11,657 bases of DNA. Source: an uncultured Porphyromonadaceae bacterium (GTDB lineage: Bacteria; Bacteroidota; Bacteroidia; Bacteroidales; Muribaculaceae). Within the stretch, counting starts at the first letter, position 1; each line of letters begins with the position of its first letter. The notes beneath the pieces were generated by a model that was given only the letters and a program-made list of their open reading frames with translations, was not told the DNA's origin and searched no databases. This document shows positions 1 through 7,181 of this stretch, piece by piece. The DNA lies in contig UREH01000067.1 of the NCBI GenBank assembly GCA_900546835.1, positions 1 to 11,657 on the forward strand. Direction: 5' to 3'. The position numbers and the translations under genes are program-made.

Positions 1-172
1 TGCGCAGCTTGCTGTCGGGCTGGAAGCCCGGAAGCACACGGCTGGCGTGGTAGTCGTCGAAAAGCTTGCCGCCCAGTTCCAGATAGAGCTTGTTGCCGAA
101 CTTGGCGATGCGCTCGCGTATGTGTTCCGACTGGATGCGGAGGTATTTGTCGTTGTCGAATCCTGTTTTCAT
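1..172 (-). CDS. DUF1846 family protein, N-terminal fragment (partial)
   Basis: The first 57 codons of a gene that leaves the window at base 1. The start ATG is at 170-172 on the minus strand. The protein begins [18 protein letters not shown] and continues with the stretches [19 protein letters not shown] and [12 protein letters not shown] recognise these as the conserved N-terminus of the DUF1846 family, cytosolic proteins of about 500 residues found in Firmicutes and Bacteroidetes whose biochemical role is not firmly established. Only about a ninth of the usual length is present, so nothing can be said about its completeness. It lies downstream of, and in the same direction as, the broken flippase-like gene, but a 180-nt gap containing its own promoter-like boxes (323-346) suggests separate transcription. 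I am confident of the family and make no functional claim. Confidence 0.85.
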   Translation of the reverse strand, partial: MKTGFDNDKYLRIQSEHIRERIAKFGNKLYLELGGKLFDDYHASRVLPGFQPDSKLR

Positions 173-322
173 TGCGGGGTTGCAGATGATGGCGGATTGT
201 CAAAATCATAGCATTGACATACCGTCGTACTTTTGTCCGGTTGGTGATGGCCTGTCGCTCATCGACCTTGGGTCGCTTTGCTATGCGAAGAATGGTTCAG
301 ATATTGCAAGCCATCGTTTCTG

Positions 323-346
323 CAAAGATAAGAAAATTTTATCAAA
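323..346 (-). promoter_or_regulatory. Candidate promoter for the DUF1846 gene
   Basis: Read on the minus strand, 323-330 is TATCTTTG, a full match to the Bacteroidetes -7 element TAnnTTTG. A TTTG lies upstream at 343-346, but the spacer is only 12 nt instead of the usual 19-21, and no TTG sits at the normal distance. The start codon is about 145 nt further on, so a long leader is implied. The remaining sequence at 173-322 shows no convincing hairpin or small ORF. Confidence 0.4.
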
Positions 347-352
347 TCACGG

Positions 353-1380
353 CTATTGCCGCGCACCTTTGGAATGAGGCCGGCGGTGTCGGTCCCACAT
401 TATGTAGAATGCTCCGAATATGCCTGTAAGCATCTGTATAAGCGCCTGGAAACTCCAGCACACAAGGGCATAGGCGGCCGCGTCGTTGGCTCCGACGCCG
501 TAGAGTGTAAGTGCGAACATCACGGCGAGATTCCATGGTCCCAAGCCGCCGTTCGACGGCACGGCCATGCTGCACGACCCGAATACGAATACCACCATCC
601 CTGGCACGATGCCCATCCAATAGGGAGAATCGAACACCAGACTCCGCGTAAACGGAAACGCGAAGAAACATACATATGTCTCTAAAAAGTAGCACGCCAC
701 ATGCGCAGCATACTTGCGTTGATGCCCTGAACCGTCGGCGTGCGGCGGAAAGCGTAGTCGAGTACGGCGAGTAGTGCCAGAATGCCGAGAACCCAGATCC
801 ATACGGCGCCGTGAGTGAAGAAGTGCTCCACGCTCTCGCCTATCGGATATTTACGGAAGAAATGATCGAGGGCCGGACGCGCCACAAACAATGTCGCCAC
901 CACAAAGAGCAGAATCATGATACCGTCGGAGGCGCGGTCGCCGAGGTCCATGCCTACCACGGTCGATAGTTTTACTCCCTCGCGTTTCGATATGTAGACG
1001 CAGCGCCACGCTTCGCCGAGATATGGAAATATGAGGTTGAGCGCGTAGGCTCCGGATATCGAGACGCTTTCGGCTACGGCCGGAATGCGCGGTATACCCG
1101 CCGCACGCAGCTGGATACCCCACCTTATACCGCGGATTATATGGCTGAGCACCGTTAGCGTCATCATGGCGCCGTTATACTGCCACTTCACTCCCTGACG
1201 TATTATCTGCTCCACGCGCGCCAGGTCTATTTTATGGAAAAGCCATGCAATCAGCACCGTCGATATGGCCAGCGGAATTGCAATCTTGATTATTTTGCCG
1301 GCGGTATCCCTGTGGTGGCGGCGTGGATGTGATGGCGAAGCAGACATGTCGAAGCGTGGTGTTTTCAGATATAACACCAT
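353..1380 (-). pseudogene. Flippase-like / LPG-synthase transmembrane-domain protein, broken by a frame change
   Basis: Two overlapping minus-strand frames together encode one integral membrane protein of the lysylphosphatidylglycerol-synthase TM-domain type (COG0392-like). The first frame, 682-1380 (232 residues), has membrane segments near residues 30-48, 150-168 and 192-208. It also carries the family signature NLIFPYLGEAWR at 115-126, close to the usual N-x-x-x-P-x-x-G-E-x-x-R pattern. The second frame, 353 to about 690, encodes the C-terminal helices, with the conserved stretch MAVPSNGGLGPWNLAVMFAL. The frames differ by -1. Compared with relatives as I remember them, about 20-25 residues (a loop and most of one helix) are missing at the junction near 680-700, so a deletion of 3n+1 nt fits better than simple slippage. 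An internal ATG at 1345-1347 is an alternative start. It lies 77 nt after the PAP2 gene, probably as the last member of the lipid operon. Either the gene is inactive or the assembly has an error here. Confidence 0.75.
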
Positions 1381-1457
1381 GCCCGTCTGTTTGGATTGCA
1401 GTAAGTTGCGGAAAAAAGAAAGCGCGCGGCAGAATCTCTTAAGTATCGGCCGACTCT

Positions 1458-2384
1458 TTATTTGCGTGGAGCGATATAGGCGGCGTATCTTGTGATAAAG
1501 CGGCTGAAAGCAGGAATGCGCATCAGTGCGAATTCAAACACTGCGAAGCCAAGAAGCGCGCACCCTATCCCGAGCAGCACGTCGATAATGTAATGGTGGG
1601 AGGTATAGACGGCCGTAAACCATATTCCGAGAGTGATTACACCCAGCAGTGCGCGCATCCACCGCGGGCTGCGGCTGCGCAGCGAGTAGATGAATGCCAC
1701 GAGCGTGTAAGCGGAATGCAGACTGGGCACGGCGGCGAATACGTTGGAGTTGCGCCCGTAGAGGCCGTTGAATATTCCCAGGCCGGTCATCTCGTCGAAT
1801 GCGCCCAGACCCGCAGTGTCGCCCGGGGCGCCGAGCAGGAATTCAGCGCCGTACTTGGCTATGTACCAGGGTGGAGCAGCCGGATGAATATAGTAGCCGG
1901 CGAACCCGATGAAGTTTACCAGCAGAAATACCAGCGAGAAGTGAAGATACGTTTTTTCCTGCCGGGTGAAATACAGCCAGAGTCCGAATGCTATCGGCAC
2001 CGGTACCCAGCAGAGATAGAACACTCCTCCCAGAAAATCCATCAGCCGCGATGTGTGCTGGGCGAAGAATTCGTTGGGGGTGAGTATCCCCCCGGCGGTA
2101 GCTATGCCGAAAAGCGAGCGCTCCGCATCGTTGATTCCCTGGATGTCGACTGTGTTGACTTCGTAGTTGTGGACTATGTTCATCCAGTCGTAGCTTATAC
2201 CGAACACTATGAAGGGGAGCAGCGCCACCACCAGGCGCCTCGTGGTGCCGCAGATGAAAAAGAGCGCGGCAATCAGCAGAGCCATCCAGATATGTTCGGG
2301 CCGGAACCCGACGCACATGGCCGTCACCGCAAGCCACACGGCCAGCGCACAGACGATTATTAGCGACTCTTTTTTAGTTGGCAT
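1458..2384 (-). CDS. PAP2-superfamily phosphotransferase, AUR1 / inositol phosphorylceramide synthase-like
   Basis: A 308-residue polytopic membrane protein with hydrophobic segments at about 8-25, 33-45, 50-66, 118-139, 147-166, 225-234, 246-260 and 267-288. It carries the PAP2 catalytic motifs in the form seen in the AUR1-like branch. HPAAPPWY is at 167-174, PSLHS at 220-224 (H223 expected to act on phosphate) and HHYIID at 263-268 (H264 and D268 forming the H-x3-D pair). In fungi and in gut Bacteroides such enzymes move a phospho-head-group, typically phosphoinositol, from a glycerophospholipid to ceramide or dihydroceramide. The active site is expected on the outer (periplasmic) side of the inner membrane. 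The gene lies 49 nt after a CDP-alcohol phosphatidyltransferase, which could make the donor lipid. An ordinary lipid phosphatase of the same fold is the main alternative. The family is secure; the substrate is inferred from motifs and context. Confidence 0.8.
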   Translation of the reverse strand: MPTKKESLIIVCALAVWLAVTAMCVGFRPEHIWMALLIAALFFICGTTRRLVVALLPFIVFGISYDWMNIVHNYEVNTVDIQGINDAERSLFGIATAGGILTPNEFFAQHTSRLMDFLGGVFYLCWVPVPIAFGLWLYFTRQEKTYLHFSLVFLLVNFIGFAGYYIHPAAPPWYIAKYGAEFLLGAPGDTAGLGAFDEMTGLGIFNGLYGRNSNVFAAVPSLHSAYTLVAFIYSLRSRSPRWMRALLGVITLGIWFTAVYTSHHYIIDVLLGIGCALLGFAVFEFALMRIPAFSRFITRYAAYIAPRK

Positions 2385-2433
2385 CTCGGATTGTTGTCGG
2401 GGTGTGGGGAGTGTATGGCCTGTTTCAGCCTCG

Positions 2434-3120
2434 TTATTTCAGACCTTTGCGGCACACGTCCACACGAGCGAAGGCTGTGAGGTTGGCGAAAACGGCTATC
2501 ACAGCCATTGCCACAATGAGGATGGTGAATGCGGTGTTGGCCGCGTCGGGACAGCACAGCCCCACGATGCCGCAGGCCAGACAGCCGATGGATGTAACGA
2601 CCACACGCTCCGGGCGCTGCATGAAGCCTACCTTGCATTCCAGACCCACGCCTTCGGCGCGTGCGCGCACGTAGCTCACCATCACCGAGCCTACCAGAGC
2701 GAGAAACGCGATGAGAGCACCGATTACGTAGCCGTTCATTATGAGGTAGTAGCTGAGGGCGCCGACGGTGAAGAGCTCGCAATAGCGGTCGAGCACCGAG
2801 TCGTAGAGCGCGCCGAAACGGCTGACCATATTGCCCAGACGCGCCACCTGGCCGTCGAGCATATCGAAGAGCGAGAAAACGATGGTCACTACGCCTGCGA
2901 TTGTGATCAGATCGAATCGCGGCAAGCCGGTTGTGTAGCTTTCATAGCCTGCGTAGGCTATGATTATGGCCGAGGCGATGTTGCCAAGCAGTCCGATGGT
3001 GGTCACCATGTTGGGGGTGACGCCCATGCGGATAAGCAGACGCACGATAGGGTTGATGACGCGGTATATGCCCTGCTGGAGGCCGTCGCGCTCTTTCTGA
3101 TAGACGTTTTTATTGCTCAT
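2434..3120 (-). CDS. CDP-alcohol phosphatidyltransferase (phosphatidylinositol-phosphate synthase-like)
   Basis: A 228-residue inner-membrane enzyme that joins a CDP-activated lipid (CDP-diacylglycerol) to an alcohol, releasing CMP. The complete family signature D-x2-D-G-x2-A-R-x8-G-x3-D-x3-D is present: D86, D89, G90, A93, R94, G103, D107 and D111. These aspartates bind the metal ions and include the catalytic base. Several hydrophobic stretches follow (about 115-150, 173-190 and 196-216). The start ATG at 3118-3120 comes one base after the stop of the GtrA gene, so the two are almost certainly co-transcribed and probably translationally coupled. Its position before an AUR1-like PAP2 enzyme suggests it makes the donor lipid, perhaps phosphatidylinositol phosphate or phosphatidylinositol, as in the Bacteroides inositol-lipid cluster. 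The signature does not fix the alcohol, so a phosphatidylglycerophosphate-type product remains possible. Confidence 0.85.
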   Translation of the reverse strand: MSNKNVYQKERDGLQQGIYRVINPIVRLLIRMGVTPNMVTTIGLLGNIASAIIIAYAGYESYTTGLPRFDLITIAGVVTIVFSLFDMLDGQVARLGNMVSRFGALYDSVLDRYCELFTVGALSYYLIMNGYVIGALIAFLALVGSVMVSYVRARAEGVGLECKVGFMQRPERVVVTSIGCLACGIVGLCCPDAANTAFTILIVAMAVIAVFANLTAFARVDVCRKGLK

Positions 3121-3121
3121 T

Positions 3122-3841
3122 TCAATCGGTGGCGGGAGAGGTTTTGCTGGAGGAGTTTGACTGGTTGGTGTGGTTGCCGTCGCCGTGGTGGCGGCTCTTG
3201 TGGAAAGTCACGAAGTCGACGGCCCGGATTGCGTAGGGGTCGAATTTCGTAGGAACGTATACGAAGTTTTTCTGTAGAAGGAAGTTCCATGCCAGGCTTA
3301 CTGCCAGGCTTACCGCAAGGCGTGAGAATGCGAATATGCCGTCGTCCTTTATGCCTATGGAGTGCAGATAATCGATTGACTGCAGCATGTGGGTCAGCAC
3401 CGTGGTGCCTGTAAGGTTGAGAACGAAACTTCCTCCCCATATCAGGAGATACTTTACGGCCACTGCTTTTACCGGGCAGTTCTCGGCGCGGAAAGTGAAC
3501 TTATAGTTGATGCAGCAATTTACAACCCCTCCTACAACCAGACCTATGGCCGTGGCGAAGAACTGGCGCAGCGGGTCGCCTCCGAGCGGACGGAGCACCC
3601 ACGCGAAAAATACGAATGCAATACCTATATCGGTCCACGATGCGATCTGGCTCGATACGGAAGAGCGGAGGAAAGTGAAAATCCCCTTTCCGTGCATGAA
3701 TTTGTCGGTGAGTCTATGGCTCAGCGAGCCGTTGCCGCTTGCAGCGCCGCCCGTCGGGGTGCCCTGTCCGGGCGTAGAGTCGGCGGCCTGGGGCTCAGTG
3801 CGTTCCGTTGGGTTAGTATGCTGTGTGGTGGGTTGGTTCAT
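3122..3841 (-). CDS. GtrA-family membrane protein with long hydrophilic tails
   Basis: A 239-residue protein whose core (about 55-197) is a four-helix GtrA-like domain. The helices lie near 70-86, 92-110, 127-148 and 170-187, and the typical motifs NYKFTFR (112-118) and NFLLQKNFVY (186-195) follow helices two and four. GtrA proteins are small inner-membrane proteins linked to moving polyprenyl-linked sugars or to polysaccharide and lipid modification; their exact activity is often unproven. Family members are usually about 120-150 residues. Here a Thr/Pro/Gly-rich N-tail of about 50 residues and a His/Ser/Asn-rich C-tail of about 30 residues are added. An ATG at residue 49 is a possible shorter start. 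The upstream promoter (3915-3945) suits either start. It heads the operon, one base before the phosphatidyltransferase, which suggests a role in lipid head-group or precursor translocation. A 12-bp tandem duplication lies inside the last helix. Confidence 0.82.
   Translation of the reverse strand: MNQPTTQHTNPTERTEPQAADSTPGQGTPTGGAASGNGSLSHRLTDKFMHGKGIFTFLRSSVSSQIASWTDIGIAFVFFAWVLRPLGGDPLRQFFATAIGLVVGGVVNCCINYKFTFRAENCPVKAVAVKYLLIWGGSFVLNLTGTTVLTHMLQSIDYLHSIGIKDDGIFAFSRLAVSLAVSLAWNFLLQKNFVYVPTKFDPYAIRAVDFVTFHKSRHHGDGNHTNQSNSSSKTSPATD
3291..3314 (-). repeat. 12-bp direct tandem duplication inside the GtrA gene
   Basis: On the plus strand GCCAGGCTTACT (3291-3302) is followed at once by GCCAGGCTTACC (3303-3314), 11 of 12 identical. 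It is in frame and gives AVSLAVSL at residues 176-183 of the GtrA-family protein, within its last membrane helix. Four residues are about one helical turn. Confidence 0.9.
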
Positions 3842-3860
3842 TGTCCTTTCTGATTGGCTT

Positions 3861-3893
3861 GGGAATGCTGGCGGCCATAAGGCCCGGGCACCC
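3861..3893 (-). promoter_or_regulatory. Possible hairpin in the leader of the GtrA operon
   Basis: An inner stem GGCC (3873-3876 with 3881-3884, loop ATAA) is enclosed by weaker outer pairings between 3861-3868 and 3888-3893. It lies about 20-53 nt before the GtrA start and downstream of the predicted transcription start, so it would be in the mRNA leader. The stem is short and I cannot assign it to a known riboswitch or leader family. Confidence 0.25.
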
Positions 3894-3914
3894 CATCAGT
3901 CTCCTTCCAACCTG

Positions 3915-3945
3915 CAAAGTTAAGAATTTCCTCAAAACTTCCAAA
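3915..3945 (-). promoter_or_regulatory. Promoter of the GtrA / lipid operon
   Basis: On the minus strand TTTG (3942-3945) is followed after exactly 19 nt by TAACTTTG (3915-3922). This is a full match to the Bacteroidetes primary sigma factor consensus, TTTG at -33 and TAnnTTTG at -7 with normal spacing. Transcription would start near 3908, giving a leader of about 65 nt before the GtrA ATG. It is the best promoter in the window and marks the start of the lipid operon. The rest of the 3842-4047 gap is the 3' side of the rhamnosidase gene; I see no clear terminator hairpin there. Confidence 0.65.
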
Positions 3946-4047
3946 ACCGCCTGTCCGACCGCCCTCGCCGTAAAGTTTTTCTCCGCGTCCCTTGGTCGTG
4001 TTTCTTAATTATTGCTGCATTTGCCCTGTTTTGGCTCTTGCAGTCAG

Positions 4048-6984
4048 CTATTTGTTGGCATGGAGTGTAATTCTTAGAGTGTGGGGGCCTGGCGTAAGTA
4101 GGGTTGTTGAGTTGAAGATGGCTGTGGCTCCTTCGGGGATAGTAACTGTGCAGATCGCGGTGTCGCCTTTTATGTGCCATGCGCTTTCCACACGGCCGTA
4201 TGGCGTATCAAGCCAGCCTGAGGCGTGGGTGAGACTACCGGTTGTGTCGGGCTGAGGCGCAATTCCTATAGTGCCGTCGGGCAGAATGTCGATGCCGAGC
4301 GAACGGGTTATCAGCCACGCCCCTATCGAGCCGAACGAGTAGTGGTTGAATGAGTTCATGCTGTTGTTTTTCCCGAATCCGTCGTAGTGGGTGTAGGAGT
4401 CGAGCCGTTCCCAGATGGTTGTGGCTCCCTGACTTACTGGGTAGAGCCAGGATGGATAGGTTTTAGTGGTGAGCATCCGGTAGGCTATGTCCGGACGACC
4501 AACGCGCGAAAGCGCTTCAGCAATCCAGGCTGTGCCTATAAATCCGGTCATCAGCGAATAGGGAGGGCACGAGATGCCATTGTCGGTGATGTTTTCGCGT
4601 TCGATTGCGGCGATGAACCGCTTGGTGAATTTATCCGAATTGTAGATTCCCATTGCTATCGGGAGTGCGTAGGAAACCTGGGTGTCGACTGTCAGTCCGG
4701 CCTTCTCCGGCTCGAAAAGCGAGCGACGGGTCAGTCCTGTTTCCTCGTCTACATATGTGTCAACGAAAAACTGCTTGCGGTCGGCCTGTCGAGCTTCGAA
4801 AGCCTCGGCCTCGGCATCATGCCCGAGAATGCGTGCGGCTCTGGCCATAATGCCGAGGTCGTGGATGTAATAGCATTCCCAGAGAAGCGATTTGTCGGTG
4901 CGGTCGTATTCCGGACTGAGCCAGTCGGCGAGGTCGCCCCACTGGCGGTTCTGCACTATAATGCCTGTGGTCGGATCGATGGTCTTGTTGCGGAGATACT
5001 CCATGTAGCGTTTCATCGAAGGGTAGTGTTCGCGCAGCAGCTCTAAGTCGCTGTAGCGAAGGTAGCATTCCCACGGTACGGTGATTCCGGCGCTTCCCCA
5101 GAGTATCCCGCCGAAGCCGAACCCTGTCGGTGCGACGTCGGGGTAGCGTGCGTCGGCAGTCTGGCAGTCGCGTATCGACGTACAGTACTGTCGGAGCAAT
5201 GGCTGAAGGTCGGCCAGCCTCGTGGCCGTCGGCGCGAACACCGAGATGTCGCCCATCCAGCCAAGACGCTCGTTGCGCTGAGGGCAGTCGGTGGGGATTG
5301 ATATGAAGTTGCCGCGAGTAGACCATTTTATATTCTCCCAAAGACGGTTTACCATTGTGTCGGAGCATTCGTAATGCGCCTTGAATTGGTGTATGGAGCT
5401 AAGTACAACCGCTTTTACTTTCTCAGACGGCAACGGCGAGCCGACGCCGGTAATTTCCATATAGCGGAAGCCGTGGAGGGTTGACCTCGGCGAAAAATGC
5501 TCAACGGGCTTTCCTGCAGATCGGTAAATGTCGGTACATATTGCAGCGCGCAGATTTTCCGTCATGAGCCTGCCGGCATTTGAGGCATATCGCTCTATGT
5601 CGGGGTAAAGAGTTTCAGCGTACCGGAGAGCGACCTCTTGACCGCGTTCAAGTCCCTGAAATTCAATAAGGGGGACTCCTGTCATGTTCTGACCGAAATC
5701 ATAGATGTATGTACCCGGGCTTGGTTCGGTCATTGCCACTGCGGTGAGGGTGTCCACAGCGAGGACTCTGTCGCCGAAAGCGGGTCGCAGGTTGATGTCC
5801 GACCAGCCGCCTTCAAGGGGGTACGTGGTGCTGTCGGCGGCTATCTCGGTGGCAGGCAGCCATCTCCGCTCGCTTTCCGGCAACGCCCGCGTCGCATCGT
5901 AGATTTCTCCCTGAAAGAAACTCCCCTCTGCGAGCGGTCCGTCGGTGCTTACTTCCCACGTGGCCGGGTCGGTAAGTATTTCCATATGTGAGCCGTCGGT
6001 AAATTCGATGTCGATACGGGCGAGGAAGCTCTGTCGGTCGCCGTAGAAGTTCCAGTTCTCGCCGACAAACGTCGCTCCGCCGCTCCACCATCCTTCGGCC
6101 AGCTGAACCTCCACAGTATTCTTGCCTTCGGCTATGAGTGCGGTGATGTCGTACGTATGGTAGAGATGTGTGCGGTTGTACTGTGTTGACCCCGGGAGAA
6201 AATAGTCTTCCGATGTTCTGGTGCCGTTGATTGCAAGGGTATATATACCCCTGGCGGTCGCTTCGGCGGTCGCTTTTGCAATTCGGCTCCCTTCAGGTAT
6301 GAGAAAGGTCGTGCGAAGCTGTGGCAATGATATTTCGGGCAGGCGGATTGTCGAGGTCTTTGAAATCCTGTGGTCGCTTCTGTAGATAAGATTTCGGGGT
6401 TCTCGGAAATTCCGTATTTCTATCCTTTCGACGGCCGCAGTGCCTTCCTCCGGAATCTCAACGCGGAGGTCGGCAAGTACCGGGAATGCCATATAGTCGC
6501 CCCCGCTGCCAACAGGACCCACACCGACTTTTCCCACGTTTTTCCCGTTGAGCCATATCTCCGTGTATCCGAGGTTAGAGGCGACTTCCACATGGTTCGG
6601 GCGTCCGGCTAATACTTCGGCCGAAGCGTCGATTAGCGGTCCGGCGGCCGAATCGGCCGGATGATAGCCACGGCGGAAAAGGCGTAGGCGTCCGGCGCTG
6701 GCATCGAGTTCTATCCGGATTCCGGAGGAGTCGGGTTCGTTGGCGATGGCAAATATGTTAAGTCGTGGATTTGATAGTCGTGGGTCGTTTACGCCATAAA
6801 TCATCGAAGCCCTTTTCCCAGGTGCGAGCGTCATGTCGTATTCCATGCGGAATACAGGCAGATATGGAGCGTAAAGCTGCATATGGGTGCCGTCGGCGCC
6901 AATCCATTTTGCGCCGCCGGGCAGAGCCGCTCCGACTGCAAGACTGATGGCGGCCGACAGGGCGGTGGCTATATATTTTTTCAT
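4048..6984 (-). CDS. Secreted alpha-L-rhamnosidase, glycoside hydrolase family 78
   Basis: A 978-residue secreted enzyme that removes terminal alpha-L-rhamnose from plant polysaccharides or glycosides by the inverting GH78 mechanism. A Sec signal peptide (about 1-20, MKKYIATALSAAISLAVGAA) is followed by a beta-rich LamG/concanavalin-like domain (about 30-200). Next come the rhamnosidase N-terminal carbohydrate-binding-like domain (about 225-385), a beta-sandwich (about 400-500), the alpha/alpha catalytic barrel (about 530-860) and a C-terminal beta domain. The signature CPQRNERLGWMGD gives the expected general acid E572 with D579 nearby. GATTIWERLDSY gives the expected base E859. The start at 6982-6984 is preferred over the ATG at 7027-7029, because the longer form adds 15 residues before the signal peptide and overlaps the promoter-like boxes. 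No SusC/SusD, regulator or other glycosidase is adjacent, so it stands alone here, divergent from pyrE. Confidence 0.93.
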   Translation of the reverse strand: MKKYIATALSAAISLAVGAALPGGAKWIGADGTHMQLYAPYLPVFRMEYDMTLAPGKRASMIYGVNDPRLSNPRLNIFAIANEPDSSGIRIELDASAGRLRLFRRGYHPADSAAGPLIDASAEVLAGRPNHVEVASNLGYTEIWLNGKNVGKVGVGPVGSGGDYMAFPVLADLRVEIPEEGTAAVERIEIRNFREPRNLIYRSDHRISKTSTIRLPEISLPQLRTTFLIPEGSRIAKATAEATARGIYTLAINGTRTSEDYFLPGSTQYNRTHLYHTYDITALIAEGKNTVEVQLAEGWWSGGATFVGENWNFYGDRQSFLARIDIEFTDGSHMEILTDPATWEVSTDGPLAEGSFFQGEIYDATRALPESERRWLPATEIAADSTTYPLEGGWSDINLRPAFGDRVLAVDTLTAVAMTEPSPGTYIYDFGQNMTGVPLIEFQGLERGQEVALRYAETLYPDIERYASNAGRLMTENLRAAICTDIYRSAGKPVEHFSPRSTLHGFRYMEITGVGSPLPSEKVKAVVLSSIHQFKAHYECSDTMVNRLWENIKWSTRGNFISIPTDCPQRNERLGWMGDISVFAPTATRLADLQPLLRQYCTSIRDCQTADARYPDVAPTGFGFGGILWGSAGITVPWECYLRYSDLELLREHYPSMKRYMEYLRNKTIDPTTGIIVQNRQWGDLADWLSPEYDRTDKSLLWECYYIHDLGIMARAARILGHDAEAEAFEARQADRKQFFVDTYVDEETGLTRRSLFEPEKAGLTVDTQVSYALPIAMGIYNSDKFTKRFIAAIERENITDNGISCPPYSLMTGFIGTAWIAEALSRVGRPDIAYRMLTTKTYPSWLYPVSQGATTIWERLDSYTHYDGFGKNNSMNSFNHYSFGSIGAWLITRSLGIDILPDGTIGIAPQPDTTGSLTHASGWLDTPYGRVESAWHIKGDTAICTVTIPEGATAIFNSTTLLTPGPHTLRITLHANK
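6253..6276 (-). repeat. 12-bp direct tandem duplication inside the rhamnosidase gene
   Basis: On the plus strand GGCGGTCGCTTC (6253-6264) is followed directly by GGCGGTCGCTTT (6265-6276), 11 of 12 identical. It is exactly in frame and encodes KATA then EATA at residues 237-244 of the mature-numbered precursor, in the N-terminal rhamnosidase domain. Confidence 0.88.
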
Positions 6985-7006
6985 GGCTTCAATAATTGTC
7001 AATTCA

Positions 7007-7030
7007 CAAAAATACATAAAAACCGACAAA
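7007..7030 (-). promoter_or_regulatory. Candidate promoter of the rhamnosidase gene
   Basis: On the minus strand TATTTTTG at 7007-7014 matches the -7 consensus TAnnTTTG. A TTTG lies at 7027-7030, but the spacer is 12 nt rather than 19-21. The start would be near 7000, leaving a leader of about 16 nt to the ATG at 6984. The whole divergent gap 6985-7181 is AT-rich and no regulator-binding repeat stands out. Confidence 0.35.
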
Positions 7031-7074
7031 ATTTATGCGATAAGAAATTTTTTTAGGCTCGACGTAGCCGTCGG

Positions 7075-7098
7075 TTTGCGGAATTTTGATTAATTTTG
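7075..7098 (+). promoter_or_regulatory. Candidate promoter of pyrE
   Basis: TAATTTTG at 7091-7098 matches the -7 consensus TAnnTTTG. TTTG at 7075-7078 is 12 nt upstream; nothing resembling TTG is found at the normal 19-21 nt. The leader to the pyrE ATG would be about 75-80 nt. It points away from the rhamnosidase promoter in the same gap. Confidence 0.4.
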
Positions 7099-7181
7099 TA
7101 GCGTGAGTTACAAGTTATGGCAGTTACCGCCACAATCGCAGCCCACTATTCATCATCCGGAAACACCAACCAACTGCTAAA

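Noticed and set aside
682..700. Programmed -1 ribosomal frameshift in the flippase-like gene
   Set aside because: The sequence before the stop is ACT TTT TAG; only a run of five T is present and no proper slippery heptamer or clear following stem was seen. About one helix also seems to be missing, which slippage would not explain.
2209..3252. Long open frame (347 codons) on the plus strand across the lipid genes
   Set aside because: It lies antisense to a PAP2 gene and to a phosphatidyltransferase with full catalytic motifs. Its product is rich in His, Glu and Ala repeats with no domain, as expected from the complement of GC-biased codons. The same holds for the plus-strand frame 1593-2363.
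6985..7029. Upstream ATG at 7027-7029 as the rhamnosidase start
   Set aside because: It would put 15 residues with an acidic patch before a good signal peptide, and would overlap the promoter-like boxes.
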